From: Agrocybe praecox
Lineage: Eukaryota; Basidiomycota; Agaricomycetes; Agaricales; Agrocybaceae
DNA length: 64,000 nucleotides
Direction of reading: 5' to 3'
Assembly: GCA_964017145.1 (NCBI GenBank)
Contig: OZ024851.1
Location: forward strand, 1,984,001-2,048,000
Under the pieces are notes generated by a model. The model was not told the origin of the DNA, did not search any database, and saw only the letters and a list, made by a program, of their open reading frames with translations. Made by a program: the position numbers and the translations under genes. Of this stretch, positions 31,734-45,442 are shown in pieces. Within the stretch, counting starts at the first letter, position 1; each line of letters begins with the position of its first letter.

Positions 31734-33582
31734 ATGCCTGTGTCTTCCGCAAAACCACTGAACACGAAAGCAAAAGTTTGGGTGCACCGTGGCCTTCACG
31801 ATCAAGATGACAACTTCGACGTCCTCGAATCGTATTTCAAGAACATGCAGGTATCCACCGTGGAAACCTCTAATCCCGATACTTTCATCGAGTTCGCAGC
31901 TTGCGCTCACTACTTTGGTGTTATCATGGGAGAATTTTCTACATCAAAAGAAAGGCAAAATGAAGATGCGGGAAGAGATGCAAACGTGAATGCCTCGCAA
32001 TCTGCTTTTCCGACTTCATCTCGGGCAACGGTGTGTACATCAATTTGATTTCTCGTACATATTCTGATCAATCTACCCCAGTCACCTCCAAGTTCAATCG
32101 TCACCTCTGGTTCCTCCTTTGACGACGACCCAGAGCGAGAAACAACGCTCAATGAAATTTATAAAACGTATAATGCACTTTCTGATGAAGAAAAGGTTCT
32201 CAAATGGCAAGAAGCCTTTCAAGCCGATATAGATGAAAACCCTCCGACGCGACCGCTCTCTGATATATATATACGCGACACCGAACCAGAGCCAGCGCCG
32301 CACGAAGGACCTTATCGACCATCACAGTCTCAGTTGGAAGAGGCCGCCTCTTTCTTTAGCTGGCCTGATGGTGCCCCCGAAAATTTTACAGATGTCGAAG
32401 AAGTATATATGACAGACGAAGGCAGTACTTCTGCCTTGCTTCCGTCTCATGACAGAAGTGATTTACCATCAATGGAGCTTGTTGATCTTACGCATTCAGA
32501 GGCACCCGGAGCCGGACCTATTCAATTCCCTCCCAAGATCGAACAAAGCCCAGAAGAGCGCAAGTGGCTATATGACGCTGCTATCGCGAAGCGGGATCAG
32601 TTGCGCGCGACTACGGTCGCAAATTACGAAATGAAGAAACGACAGCGGGCTAGAGAGGAAAGGCGAGCGCAATCCCAGAGAAGTGAGCCGCCGGCTGTCA
32701 CTAGTTGGCAGGAACCTATTGGCATCGTTTACCTCTGGTCGACTCAAAATTTGGATGACTATCCGCTCCACGGAGGAGAATACTGTATGGGGTTTTATGT
32801 TGCTCCCGAGTTTAGGCATCTGCAGAACATCCCGCGTGCCCTCAATCGCACGATTGAACAAGCATTTGACGATGACATGTGTCATAGAGTGCAACTGATA
32901 ATCGTCGACAATAAAGAAAAGCTGTATGCCCTACAAATTGTCTCTGCACTGTACGTCTTTATCTCTTGCTTTCTCTTTTGACTTGTGATAGCAAGTTGAT
33001 ACGTGTTCTTTTGACAGAGGATTCCGTCACGAGGGTACCAGAAGACTTGCATACTTCAGCCCCGTCTATGGCGAATGGAGAGACGTAACCTACTTCGGGA
33101 TGCTCGCCACAGAGTGGGGCTATGATAGATACGCCAGCAGAGCCGAGACTCGTCTTCGCACAACGTCCTTGTTTGGAGAAGTCCTTGCTCGTCATCAGCA
33201 AGAGTTGGAAGAGCTATTCCGCTTGGAAGAACAGCAAAAGAGGCTCAAGCGCACCAACAGCTCAGAAACTATTCGACAACCTTCTCAGCTTTCTCCGGGA
33301 AAAAGAAGAAGAGCAGATGAGAAGAGACGCGTTGAAGAGCCGCCTGTGAGTGGCCCAGTGGAAACACCCTCCATATGGCCATCTTCATCTTCGTCCTCGT
33401 CCTCGTCCAGTTGGATGGGCAGTGAGTGGGATGGGCCATCCAATACCCCATCACTTATATCCAGCCGTCAATCGAGAAATCGACAGAGTCCTACAAATGA
33501 AAGTGCTTCTAATTCAAGCAGCGATGCGGTCTCCGCGAGTGGATCCTGGCTATTCGTCAATGACGAAAGCCTTTATAACTGA
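31734..33582 (+). CDS. large GNAT-like acetyltransferase with disordered insert and tail
   Basis: 576 residues, exons 31734-32030, 32082-32950, 33018-33582. The first 85 residues are folded-looking (AKVWVHRGLHDQDDNFDVLE). About 225 polar, acidic residues follow, ending in a basic helix (KKRQRAREERRAQSQ). The catalytic core comes late: PIGIVYLWSTQNLDDYPLHG, MGFYVAPEFRH, then the splice-restored SALGFRHEGTRR and VYGEWRDVTYFGMLATEW, the usual last strands of RimJ/RimL-type GNATs. The acetyl-CoA loop is weak (FRHLQNIPRALN in place of Q-x-x-G-x-G/A), so activity is uncertain. The tail is Ser-rich with a long serine run. The substrate is unknown. Convergent with LYS2. Confidence 0.8.
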
Positions 33583-33769
33583 CATCCGCGAATACCATAC
33601 TATTCGTCACAGATAGAGCAGCGATACCATCGCAGTTGAACCTGGAGAAGAAACGTTCGATTGTAAGTAGTGAAATCAGTCTATACATGGGATGAGCAAA
33701 AGATATGTTGTACATTGGATTTGTTTTGTAAATATGTTTTGAGATATGTAACCAAATTTTAGTCTAGTT

Positions 33770-36700
33770 TTATACACCAGTTCGTCCTGCAGCTTTAATA
33801 GTTCCCGTATTCGAGAGCGCAGGAAGTGCTTTTTGTGGTGACGGTAATGAAGGTGCAGGCAGGAAACCAGCACCGACAAGCCATGCAAGATAGAGACCCA
33901 TCAACGAGTCGTCTACAGTGGCACTCAATGGGGCCCCACCTTGCCTCAAAAGAGTCACTGTATTCGTATCATCCAGTTCAGGAGATTTGGTACTTGTTGG
34001 TAGATCATCAAGGACAAAGTGCAACAGAGGGAAGAGCGCGTTGTCTCCAACCTCCATGACGTGTTGTTCCAGCTTTGTTCGCCAGACGAGGTACTCGCAA
34101 GGTTCCGTTGGGAAGCCATACTGAGCGAGGAACGAGAGCATGCCGTTGAAGGTGGGAAGTGGTTTGGCAGTAATGTGAAGGACGGAAAGAGGAGAGTCGG
34201 GTAATGGAGAAACGGCTGCCAACGACGTGCACAGAGCTACGTGGTCAACTGGCACCATGTTAATGGTGTTGTTCATATCGGGAACGAGTCCAAGTTGGAC
34301 ACAACCCTTGACCATACGCCAGATAAAATCGTCGGTATTGGTAACTGTAAAATAACATTTAGCATGGATATCATCACCAACGACTATAAAAAATATTACC
34401 TGCAGAGTGCGAATCACCGACAACATATCCTGGGCGCACAATGTGGCCTCTCAAACCACGTTTACCGGCTTCGAACAACAGTTTTTCTGAAACCCATTTA
34501 CTTTGACCATATCCTGTCTTCAACGCCGATTTGGCACCTTCGAGATCGTCAGACTCCGGTACGCCGCTGTAGGTCGACCTTTCTCGGGCCAGTGATTCAG
34601 AGAGTTGTACATAATAGTCGGTATCAATGGCAGAGGTTGACGACACAAAGACAAACACTTTCTGCTTGCCTGTCGACGCGAGGTCAATAGCTGTGAGAGT
34701 ACCGAGAACGTTTGGAGAGCGCAATTTCTCGTATGGGAACACCCAGTGGACCTGAAACAAATTATTAATGGCTGCTTAGCATCTTTCGAAGCAGAAAAAC
34801 GTACCAATGCTCCATTGTGTAAAACAGCATCTGCTTCATCCGCAACGCGTGTCCAAGTTGCGTCATCTAACCCGAAGCGTTCCAAGCCAAGATCGCCAGT
34901 AACAACCTCAAGTCGTCCAGTGGTGATCCATTCATCAGACCAAACACATCTGTCCGTCGAGCCTTCTTTAAGACGGGCAACGCCTTGCTCGACTGTCTTA
35001 CCACGAACCAGACAAATGACCTTCTTTACCCTCTCGTTACGCGACAGGAGATTGTGAAGAACGAAGGCACCCAAGAAACCGGTGGCACCAGTAAGGAAGA
35101 CTGTAATAGGACGACTGTTGAAATCAACAGGAATGGGACGATATGATGGTGCCAGCTTGTCGACAAGGGAAACATAGTCTTGTCCGTATTCTACAGTAGT
35201 CTTCTTTCCTTCTACTGCAGCTGCGTCCGGTACAGCCTGCAAGTGGAGGTCGCCATGTCGGATGCTTTCCACAGCCTTGACCAAGCCTGAAATGGTAGGC
35301 TGCTCGAAAATCAAGCCCAAAGGTGCATCAATGACAAAGACTTTGCGAATTTCGAAGATAAGTCTGGTTGCCAAAATCGAATGACCACCGAGGTCGAAGA
35401 AGCTCTCATCTGTGGGGATCGGCTGAGGTGCATTGAGAAGGATGCTTGCCCAGATGTTTTGCATAGTGATTTCCGTTGGGCTGGCACCTGCACCAGTGGT
35501 CGGCACAGCTGATGCCTGTGCGGTGTCTGGGAACGGAAGAGCTGGCTTGTCGATTTTTCCATTGGGGTTCAGAGGCATGCGGGTGAGAGGAACAAAAACT
35601 GAAAAAGAATTATTAGTCGGGAAAAAAATAAGATGTTGAATCTTTCAACGTACGGGTGGGAACGCTGTAGCTGGGTAGCTTCTTCTTTAAATGCTCTCTG
35701 ATATCCTTAATGAGGCGCCTATACTTCCTGATACCCTTCACAAGACCTTTCTGATCGTCGTCAGGAATATCACTGGCAAATCCATCCAGATTGGGGCCTT
35801 CAAGAGGCACGAAATAGCTGACCAGGATCTTCTCCTCATCTTTATCTCTTCGCACCAAAGTGACGTTCTCGCGGACGAGAGGATGTTGGCTGAGATGAGT
35901 GTCGATCTCGCCCAGCTCTATACGGAAACCACGAATCTTGACCTGATCATCAGCACGTCCAGTGCACTCTACGATTCCACTGGGCATGTAGCGTCCAAGG
36001 TCTCCCGAGCGATACATGCGATCCCGGATTCCTTTCCAGTACCTCGCCTCTGGGCCAGCAAGGGAGTTCTCTGGGTGCAGGATCGTATCTTTACGGAGTG
36101 CGGATTGAGCAGAGAACCAGTTGTTGACAAACTTCTCTGAGCTGGCTTCCTGGTCGAGGTACCCCTCTGCTAAGCCTCCTGAACGAACATAAATTTCGCC
36201 GACCTCTCCAATGGCACATGGGATGTTGCGATCGTTTCTGTTGACCACCAAGAGTTGAACATCGACCATGCCCTCTCCAGCTGGCATGATGTCCTTTTGA
36301 GTGGCAAGGAAGGTTGAATCCTGTGATACAGGCGGGATGGCAAAGTACGACACGGCACGCTGGGTTTCGGTTGTGCCGTACATGTTGATGATGCGTACAT
36401 TAGCTGCTAGGGATTGCAAACGAAGACAGTCCCTCTTAGTGAGAACATCACCGACGAAGAAGGCGTTGAGAAGAGTGGGGATCTGGCGCATTGCTTGGGC
36501 AGAGAGAAGTTGACCCATGGCAGGTGTTAGATGGGTGACAGTGACTTCACTGTCCGCCATCCACTCAGCTAGGCGACCTGGAGTTCCAATATCATCTGCT
36601 GTTGGGACATGGAGTCGTGCTCCAAGGAAAAGAGGAGTGAACACTTGTACAGAGTCAGTCATTCCATTCAACGCAGAAAAGTGAATTACGCACTGTCACG

Positions 36701-38285
36701 CTGAATAGGATCATGGGCAATTCCACTCAACATCGTGAACTTGGAATTCTCATCAAGACCGAATCTTTGACCCATCCATGGGAAGAAATGAGTCAAACTA
36801 AAGTGACGACCTCGAACGCCCTTAGGGATACCTGTGCTTCCACTGGTGAATGACAAGGTACCAATGCTATCTGGGCCAAGGACCACATTGGGATCCGTCT
36901 GTCCTAGATGTATGTGCTTCTGAAGGACATCTTCTCCTGCCGTATCCAATCCTCCGCTGATATTTCCGTCAGAGAACACTTCCAACGCAGGAACTTCGAC
37001 CTTGATCTTCAATTCCTCAGAAAGGAATTCACGAACGGAGGGACCAATGATGCCTGCACCTTTGAGTACGATGAGACCGCGTGGTTGAGCAACGCGCAAA
37101 TAGATGATCTGTCGTGACGCGGGATAGGCGGGATCTAATTGTCGCAGGTAAGTATTTTGCGATGGTATCGAAATTGCTGCGACACAAACCAATCACGGAG
37201 AAAGTCGCGCCAGCTTTAAGCACGGCCATGACAGCAACGACGAGGTCGACGCTTCGATGAGCATAGACCATGACGACGTCCTCCCTTTGGATGCCATTCA
37301 TAATGAGGTGATGGGCAAGGATATTGGAAGCTTGAAGGATAGCTCCGTACGAAAAGACGACTTTCTTTTGAGGAATGTCTAGCCCTTCCGATGGTAGACT
37401 CTGAACAACACATGGACGGTCGGGATTTTGGCGAGCATTGTGTGAAAAGACATCAGTAATGGCGCCTTTCCATCCACACCAATCTAAATCGGCTGTGGGG
37501 TTGGGAAGTTTGGCCTTTTGACTTGGAGTCAACAAAGGCACGGATCCTACAGGTGCTACGGGGTTTGAAGCAACCTTGCGCAAAAGAACCGATAGCTGAT
37601 CTATAAATGTGGTAATGCGAGACGCGGTGAAAAGAAGAGAGTTGTATAAAATCCTGAGGGAGATACTAGGTGCTAGAGATGCCCTGGTTGTTGCTGGAGG
37701 TCTAGTGATAAAGATTGTAAGGTCCGATGTGACACTCGTAGACCGTATGAAATTATCTGTCGGTTCGTCAGTCTCGTCAAAGAAACGGACGCGGAACAGG
37801 GGGCGATCAGGGCCGTCTTCCCTGTTCTTGTTGAGTTCCTGGGTAACAACATCATAAGGAAGCGCGTCGTCCTCTGCGATCTTTTCTGTTTGTTGGATAC
37901 GCCGGACAATGGCCCAGTAAGGGTCTGTCGGGTCCATAGAAAGCCTTAGAATTAGAGGCTCTCGAACAGAAGCAGATGAAGAGCCGACAACAATATCCGT
38001 GTCTCCTGTGTACCGGTGCAGTAGAACAGTAAACGCCGCCAGTATAAGGTGGAAAGCAGATGGTCTTTTTACAGTCGACTCCTCTTCCTCTTCGTCCTCT
38101 TCATCGTGTTCATTATAAAGCGCGAGTTTCAGGAGACTGAGTGAAGTCTGTTCGGATAGTTCTGCATGATGAACGGACTCGATAACTTTGTGGGCCCCGG
38201 TTGGTCTTGGATAATCTGTTGGTAGAGATATAGAAGGAAGACTTTGCAGCCTTGCAAGTACTCGTTGCAGACGCTCGTCCGCCAT
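33770..38285 (-). CDS. LYS2: L-2-aminoadipate reductase, large subunit
   Basis: Key enzyme of the fungal lysine pathway: adenylates alpha-aminoadipate, loads it on a phosphopantetheine arm and reduces it with NADPH to the semialdehyde. Exons 38285-37190, 37134-36694, 36643-35654, 35598-34805, 34751-34400, 34344-33770; 1415 residues, normal for the family. Order: condensation-like N-terminus ([13 protein letters not shown]), adenylation domain ([48 protein letters not shown]), carrier domain with [14 protein letters not shown] (Ser916 takes the pantetheine), and reductase domain from about residue 1005 ([26 protein letters not shown] with the Tyr-x-x-x-Lys pair). It needs a separate LYS5-type transferase for activation. 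Confidence 0.97.
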
Positions 38286-38446
38286 GATTTTTCGTGGTCT
38301 CAAAAGAAGTTTCGAAAAATCCGATATTACCGAAAACAGATTGGTCAGGTGATGTTATCTAATCCGGTAACTGGGCGCTCAATGATTTGCCGCTTCCCAC
38401 ATGCTTTCCTCGTCGTTGGCATGCGACTATTTGCACATCAAATATA

Positions 38447-38536
38447 TCCCTCTTAGCTCAGTGGTAGAGCGCGTCACTAGTAGTAAGTTTCACCTACGAA
38501 ATGACGAGGTCAGTCGTTCAAGTCGGCTAGAGGGAA
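38447..38536 (+). tRNA. tRNA-Thr (AGT) with 18-nt intron
   Basis: Acceptor TCCCTCT (38447-38453) pairs with AGAGGGA (38529-38535), discriminator A. The anticodon stem is CGTCA/TGACG, loop CTAGTA...A, anticodon AGT at 38479-38481. The intron is 38483-38500. The T arm AGTCG-TTCAAGT-CGGCT has one T-G pair. It sits 161 bp from the LYS2 start codon. Confidence 0.92.
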
Positions 38537-40544
38537 TTCCTTCTCCTTTTTGCATCAGAAGAAAGAGAGGAGAACTGGGATCCTACTAACACTCAAGTAC
38601 TTTTTCGCTCGTTTTCTGTTAATTTGAGAGCCATACAGGCATTGGGTGTAAATTTAATCAGAATTTAGAATGCTTTGGTTCAACTCACCTTTTCATGACT
38701 ATATCAAATTCTTACAAATTTCGGGTTGTGTTCACCTCTTCAAACAATTTTCCTGTTGACGATACTAATCCGTTCATTGCTAATGAAAATCTAAGATAAA
38801 TTTGCATAGTTTACCATTTACCGCCCGCAATGCGAGTATACCAGTCGTTTATTACCCTGGGCGCCTACTACCAGACGTATCAGTAGCTAGCTCCAGTATC
38901 AAGCCCATAAATGCAACCGGCGATAACGAGGCCGAGAGTATCCACAACTCGATGTTTTTCTTTCTCTTGAATTTTATGCAATTTTATTTGTTCCAGTGGA
39001 AAGTACTACTTGTTCGTACACAAAAACAGGTAGTCTTGGTTAACATTCTCATTATAGATATGCCAAGGCGTATAGTGTGTCAATCTCACGAATCTAATAC
39101 TGTACATATTCGCATGAACCTACCGAGGAGATTACTGTCAAGCATTCTGGAGTGATCAAAGTAGATCATCTTTCCGATGCATAGGAGCAAATAAGAAGAC
39201 ATTCTGGAATGAACAAAATAATAACAGCAATCTTGGGCTCTAATATTACCAGCAGTGTCTCGTCATGCCAAGTGAAATATGAGGTAATAAATATAGACGC
39301 GCGCAGCAGTAAACATCTTTCTCCATTCTTTTCGCTTGGTACTCCATCGGGTAGAAGTTCGCGGTTCTACTTAGACGTGCGGTAAAAAATTACGGGGTCT
39401 GATGGCTTTAGTGTCAACTCTTTAGCCAGCTTGCATGCGTATGCGGCGTCAACTTATTAGCCTGGGGTGCGACCCAGATCGAATGTTGTAATAAACTAGG
39501 ATAACTTTAAATCCTGAAGATACCCCTGTAACTCAATATTTGACCGACAGGCGACCCTAAACGACCCAGACACGTATAAATTAATGAGCCTATTTACATT
39601 TAGTCAGCTTGGAAACTCTCGCCTCGTCAACTGCATATTCGAAGTCGCTCACAATTTCTTCATATTTATAATGAAAACGACTGCAATTAAATTTCCTGGT
39701 CTTTTCTCCTGTCGTCAAGCATGGTGCATTCGCACAGTGAGAAAAAAAAGGTATAATTATCCGCTCTAAGTTGTAAGCTATAACATGCAATGAGGTTAGT
39801 TGCGATCCTTGCCAACTTCTAGTGGGGGTCAATTTCCGTGCGATGTGCAGACGTAGAGTACTGACAACCACTCTTGGATCCAAGGCAGATAATTTAACTC
39901 AATCGGCAGTTTGGCTTATAGGCTAGTCGACTTTCAGTCTGATATGCGAGAATAACCAAGGTCCGGGAGGTGCTTCCAAGAAAATGGAAGCTAAAGAACA
40001 AACTCGTGTAAAAAAGCAATCTTTCGCCACTCCCCTACGTTCTATGAATAGACGCCATCTAACCTGAAGGCATTCCGTATCGACAAAACCCGACGAATCC
40101 TTGACCATGACTAATGAGAATCCTTGGGCCTGATGGAGAAATTATCGATGTGCGGTCCATCCGACAGATTCTTCAAGGTCAGATAGGGAGTTGCAAAAAT
40201 TGCAGAAAAACATGATTTTATTCCTCTCTCGATCGTCAGTGGCACATTAAGCGCCCATCTAACACAGAAAATCAGGAACAGTACTATAATCTTCCGTTGA
40301 TTCAAAGCACAGCCTTGGTACAGCCTTGAGCGTCTCCTGAACTATCGAGCGACCTTGAAAGTAGAACGTGTATATTTTGGAGCACCGGGCCGAAAAGGTT
40401 GCCCCATGACCAGTTCCCTCTCCCACAGATGACGGGCCGCTACGCTAAACCAAATTCAATAAAGAGGTTCGAGCTGCTATTTTGCTTATTTACTACTATC
40501 ACCGCACCAGAGCGCCCATAACCTCAAATTCTGCGAACTGAGAT
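38537..40544. other. 2 kb intergenic, no gene seen
   Basis: AT-rich. Open frames on both strands are short and motif-free. No tRNA, terminal repeats or transposase fragments recognised. Confidence 0.5.
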
Positions 40545-42145
40545 ATGGCTACTATGGACGCTGTCTGCTACCACGCTGCAAGTATAACGCCGCACCCTCA
40601 TTTTACTCTTGTTTTTACAATCTTCTAGCCTCGAGAATTGGACATCATTACAGTACCTATTCCACAAATCAACGACGACCAAGTCCTCATCAAAGGTACT
40701 ACCGTTCTTCGCGTTCATGAATCCAGCTTTCTCATCATGAATCCAAAGTTACGTGCTGTGGAATTTGCGGCACTGATCAGCACTTGGCAGAAGTTTGCCA
40801 TTATACCTATCTCACACGGTAATCGATATCTGACCTTTTTGATTGTAGGGAGAATTCATCGGCAAATTCCCCGTAATCGTTCTGTTTTCTCCACCTATCA
40901 GAAACAGCTCAATTCTTCTAGTTGATACCAGGCCATGAAATTGTCGGTGTTATTTCGCAGGTTGGTTCAGCCGTTCAAGGGTTCTCCGTCGGCGACAGAT
41001 GTGTCGCTGACAATACCATACTTGTACGAAGCCTGAACCTTTGACGGTCTGTTCCCTATCGCAACTTGAATTTCTTTCGTTGCTATTACCAACAGTGCGA
41101 AGCATGCTTCTATTGTCGCCGCGGCCAGCATGTACTATGCGAGAATTTCGAGAGCCTCGGTGTTACAATGGCAGGAGGATTCGCTGGATATGTAGCCATG
41201 TGAATATTGGTTTCTATTCAAAATCCCAGCGGCGACAGTAAATCCTGATCGTCAAGGGATTTACAGACAGAGCAAGAAAGTGTACAGAATCAAAAATCTG
41301 ACTGACGAAGAAGCAACCCTGGTGGAGCCCGCTTCATGTGCCATTCATGGTATGGACAAACTTAACCCTGCTGTCGGTATCGAAGCCTTGATTTTCGGCG
41401 CTGGTCCTACTGGTTAGTGTTTATTACACTCATCTCTTTAATTTGGTATGATTAGTCTTCTAACTAATCCCGATTTCTCAGGGTTGATTCTTGCCCAGCT
41501 CTTGAAGTTAAACGGCGCTTCAAAGGTTGTTGTAGCCGCCAACAAAGGCATCAAGATGCAAATTGCTCGTGACCTTGAGGCAGGAGATGAGTATATAGAA
41601 TTCGATCGTGATGACCCAGCACCTCAGTGGGCCAAGTTAAAAGAAGATTATAAGCACGGTTTCGATGTCGTGGTATGACCTCTTCATTCTTACCTTCCAT
41701 GAATTATCTGATAGGGTTAAGATTGAAGCGACTGGGTCGGAGCAAGTTGCTAATGACTCCTTAGGCTTTGTCCGGAGAGGAGGTTCATTGATGATATACG
41801 GCGTGTACTCGAACAGCGACTTGGTCCATTGGTCCCCTGCTAAAATATTTCAGGATGAAATAAAGGTGAGAGGCAATTCATCTCGGGTTTCGAATGAAGG
41901 TTTATCTGACACTAGATTATCGGTTCATTCGCGCAAACGCACTGTTTCCCGCGGGCCGTTGCCTATCTAGACAGCGGCAAGATAAAAGTTAAAGGAATGG
42001 TAAATGACAATTACACAATCACGGAAATTCTCTGCCTGAATCCTTGAGCAAATAGGTTACCGACGTCTTTTCGATCAGAGAATTTGACAAGGCGCTTGAG
42101 AAGATGAAAAGCAAGACCGCGTGTAAAATCGCATTGAAGCCATGA
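40545..42145 (+). CDS. zinc-dependent medium-chain alcohol/polyol dehydrogenase
   Basis: Eleven exons: 40545-40581, 40636-40695, 40749-40792, 40849-40872, 40922-41023, 41096-41199, 41267-41412, 41482-41672, 41722-41865, 41916-41999, 42056-42145; 341 residues. NAD(P)-dependent oxidation of an alcohol or polyol. Seen: catalytic zinc site [10 protein letters not shown] (Cys39) and PGHEIVGVI; the four structural-zinc cysteines in [28 protein letters not shown]; the dinucleotide loop [15 protein letters not shown]; and the C-terminal [19 protein letters not shown]. It is closest in pattern to sorbitol/butanediol dehydrogenases, but exact substrate is open. All phases agree, including a 24-nt exon. 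Convergent with ENP2. Confidence 0.92.
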
Positions 42146-42410
42146 GGCGGATGCTTGCTCGACATCACAAGTAGTTTTAATCCGGTCTGTGCGTCGGTCC
42201 TTGTACAACGTGATATATACCAAGCGTTTAACCTCAAGCGATTTCTTTCCTCGGAGCAATGTGCTTGTGAGGTCTTGTGTTGTATCCGGTATTCCGTGTC
42301 GTAATTTTCATAGCCTGGGATATGACGTTAAATATGGTATGACACGAAATTTGATAGATACCAGGAAAGCAGAATTTTAAAAACAAAAATAAGAAAAGGA
42401 AAAATGGAAC

Positions 42411-44964
42411 TCATTTATCCATCTGCCTGAAAACATTTTTGCTACCGCTGCGCCCTCCCATTCTTCTTTTCGTTCTGCCATGCCTTTCCGACTCTCCCAC
42501 GTCGCCATTCTCCTCGATGCCTCTTTCCAAGCCAGCACCAAAGGATTCAACGCCCTTCCGTCGGGGCTTGGCATTCGCAGATTTTTGTCTCTCTTCCACA
42601 TCTCCATCACCACCAGATGAAGGTATCCAACTTATCTCCATAGGAGCATCTGAGGGAACAGATATTTTCCTCGAACCTGCTTTAGTGGTGTTATTAGTAG
42701 ATTGGGGTACTCGGCGTTGTCCAAAGGTCGCGTTTTTATCTCCAGATAGTTGAGATTGACTACCCGTTAGAGGGCGCATAGGTACCATATTGACCTTCTT
42801 GTTATTCTTGGAATTAGTCCAAGTCTTCCTATTTTGTTCTCGTTCACGCTGATAAGCTTCTTCAGCCCTGATGTTCCTTTGTCCAGGACGTGAACGAGGA
42901 TCGAACTTGGTAAGTTCTGAAGATGACCAAAAGTGAGTAATTAAGAAACCAAAACAAAGGATTGAGAACGTACCTCCTTCTGCGCTGCTGTCGGAAGATG
43001 CACCATCACTCTCGCTATCACTTCCTCCCATACTATCATTATCAGACATCTCGCTTTCTTCCTCTTCTTCAACAGCTGTTTTTCCACGACTAGCACCCGC
43101 GTGAGCCACAGATGATGGATTAAGCAAGGCAAATTCTCGTGAAGTCTCGTCGATCGCAAAGGCTGGATCTTCGAAGACTTTGGAGAATCGAGGATCCGAC
43201 AGGATTGTAGGTCTCGACTCCTCTTCCTCTTCATCGGATTCACCGTGTTCAACCTCCATAGCATCAGAAGCAGCATTCTTACGCTTCGCTCTCTTTTCGG
43301 CCTTGTACTTGGCCTTTTCTTGGTCTCGAATAATCTTCTCTGCCAGACCTTTATTGACCTTGACGCCCGCCTCTTTCTTGCTGCGAATGCGAGTTTCTGC
43401 CATTTTCTCCATCTTCTCGCGGACCATTTTCTCGCGGTGCTCATCATACGCGAAGGGATTAGAGATAATACGAGCTGTGTCGTATAATTTGAGCGATAAG
43501 AAGTAACCGTGCATGTAAGGCTTGAGAGCAGCTGTTCCAACAAGATGGTCCAATCCAAGCCTGAGATATAACGTAAGTTAATAAATGAATACAGTCGCAA
43601 GAAGGAATTCACATACGTCTTGAGCTCGTTTCTTTCGACGAATTTGTAGTCTTCGTAAACGGAGCGTGTAGTTTGGTCTTCCATCTCTTCGGTGATGTTT
43701 TCGAGGAAGCTAGCCCATCGTGGAGCTGGGCCTAATTGAGGAATATAGTAGGTCCCCATTTGAATACCCTCATTGGCCGTCATAAGCAGACCACTACCAG
43801 GAACGTGATGAACATCGTTAAGATCATTCGCGGGCGTAATTGAGGCAAAATTGGAAGTGGGCTGAACGCAAGTAATTAGCTAAACGAAAATTCTGAAGTA
43901 ATGAATGATAACGTACTGTATTCCGATCCCAGATTTTAATGACTTTTTTATCCGCGCTTAGAACCATTCCATCCCCGGCCATCCGACTACCACCTTCAAT
44001 CCAGCAGACATTTTTAACGGGTAGACCGTACCCTTGATCCTTCATGGCAAAAGGCTTCGCAGCACGAATATCGTATAACAGAGTGTGCCCAGTTGATGTT
44101 CCAATAGCATAAGACAGCCCATCAATCCGAGACGCTATTGCTGTTACGCTCAAGTTGTTTTCCCGAGTTCCCAGTGACAACAATCTGTCTCTAGGTAATC
44201 TCAGAACTCCAACGCACGTCCGTGACCGAGGATCCCAGAATTGAGCAGTGCCATTGCCGTCAATTCCAAAGGCAACTAGATTGTGGGCTGGATTAATGTC
44301 GACAACGTTTACTCCGACGATTTCCCCGTCGTCTCCTTCGTCTAGCGTCAAGGGTGTCATAAATCGACCTTGGTCGAGGTTTAGTCGATAAACCTCGCTC
44401 CCCGAGGCGGTAAGGTAGGTGTCGCAGGATGCAAAGTGATATGCAAGAGAACGGCCAAACTTGGGTATTCTGGTCTTATAATGGAGGCCTCCTTGCGTAT
44501 GCAGTTCGATCGTACGGTCATTTTGTAGGTGTATTGACTTGGTCCAGTCGTCAGATAACGTCTGGATAAAATAAGAACGTTTTAGTAAAACGAAAAAACT
44601 GTTGAACCACCTTCAAATCCTGGCGAAACAACTCACGTACAACAAAATCAACATTCTCTGCGTCTGAATGCCGTTCGAACTTCTGCGAAAGTTGGTCCAA
44701 ATCCCAAACTCGCATTTGTGGTTTGTATGTCCCCGTTGTAATTGCATGGTGTCCGTCTCGGGTCGTTTTCACGCGATTACTAGCTTCTGGGAATTCGAAG
44801 CCCTGAATGAGCTCAATAGTTCCTTCAACATGCTCTCGAACGGCTCGTTTCCCCTTCCCCTTGGCTGCCCTTTTCCTCGTAAGCCAGTCCGGCAGAGATG
44901 AAGATGACCCCGCTGCGGCTCCATTCACAGTGTAAATTTTGACGTTACTTGAGTCTGTGGTCAT
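42411..44964 (-). CDS. ENP2: nucleolar WD-repeat protein Enp2/NOL10
   Basis: Essential small-subunit ribosome-biogenesis factor acting in the nucleolus on pre-18S particles. Exons 44964-44641, 44561-43917, 43861-43617, 43560-42974, 42916-42411; 768 residues. Conserved parts: VKIYTVNG near the start, LPDWLTRKR, EASNRVKTTRDGHHAITTGT, YKPQMRVWDLDQLSQKFERH, WTKSIHLQNDRTIELH, AQFWDPRSRTCVG, RWASFLENITEEMED and LGLDHLVGTAALKPYMHGYF. The C-terminal third is acidic and then Lys/Arg-rich, as in the yeast protein. The start was set at VKIYTVNG-proximal ATG 44964; an in-frame upstream start at 44991 is not ATG. Intron 4 is 57 nt without a stop, so its retention would keep the frame. Confidence 0.95.
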
Positions 44965-45442
44965 TTTAAGATCTCTTATAGTCGTTTGCAAAGGGAGCGA
45001 GACCCTCCTTGAAATTAATTATGAAAGTCGATTGTGAAAGCTGAAATCGGAGACCCAATTTTTCTAGATGATCACGTGATACCAGGCTATATATAGCGAC
45101 AGCCTACCCAGCCTCAGGCCGAAGTTCAATCCGCTGCAGATATCCGCGTAGCGGGGAAGGGACCCTTTCTATGCCAACATTTGACAGACACAATGATATG
45201 GACGTCACTGGCATTGTCAACAGATACGTGTCACTTAGATATTTCCCAAGGCTCGTAGCTTACAGAAAGCCGTTGGGCAGGTATCATTTTCGTTCAAGGA
45301 GGCTGCATAGATACAAGTGTGTGCGAAATCTAAACATTACACCCCCGCATTAATTGCACGCACAACCATTAACGTATCTGGGGGAGGACGCAATTCTGCT
45401 GGTTTTATAAAATCCTCGGGTAACATAGTATGTATTATACGT
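44965..45442. other. promoter region of ENP2 / 3' flank of ERV29
   Basis: Contains a TATATATA stretch near 45090. No open frame of note. Confidence 0.5.

Noticed and set aside
33380..33415. TCx/CTCGTC simple repeat as a regulatory element
   Set aside because: It encodes a serine run inside the GNAT-like protein tail and needs no other explanation.
33770..38285. A non-ribosomal peptide synthetase
   Set aside because: Domain order, length and motifs are those of LYS2, a primary-metabolism enzyme.
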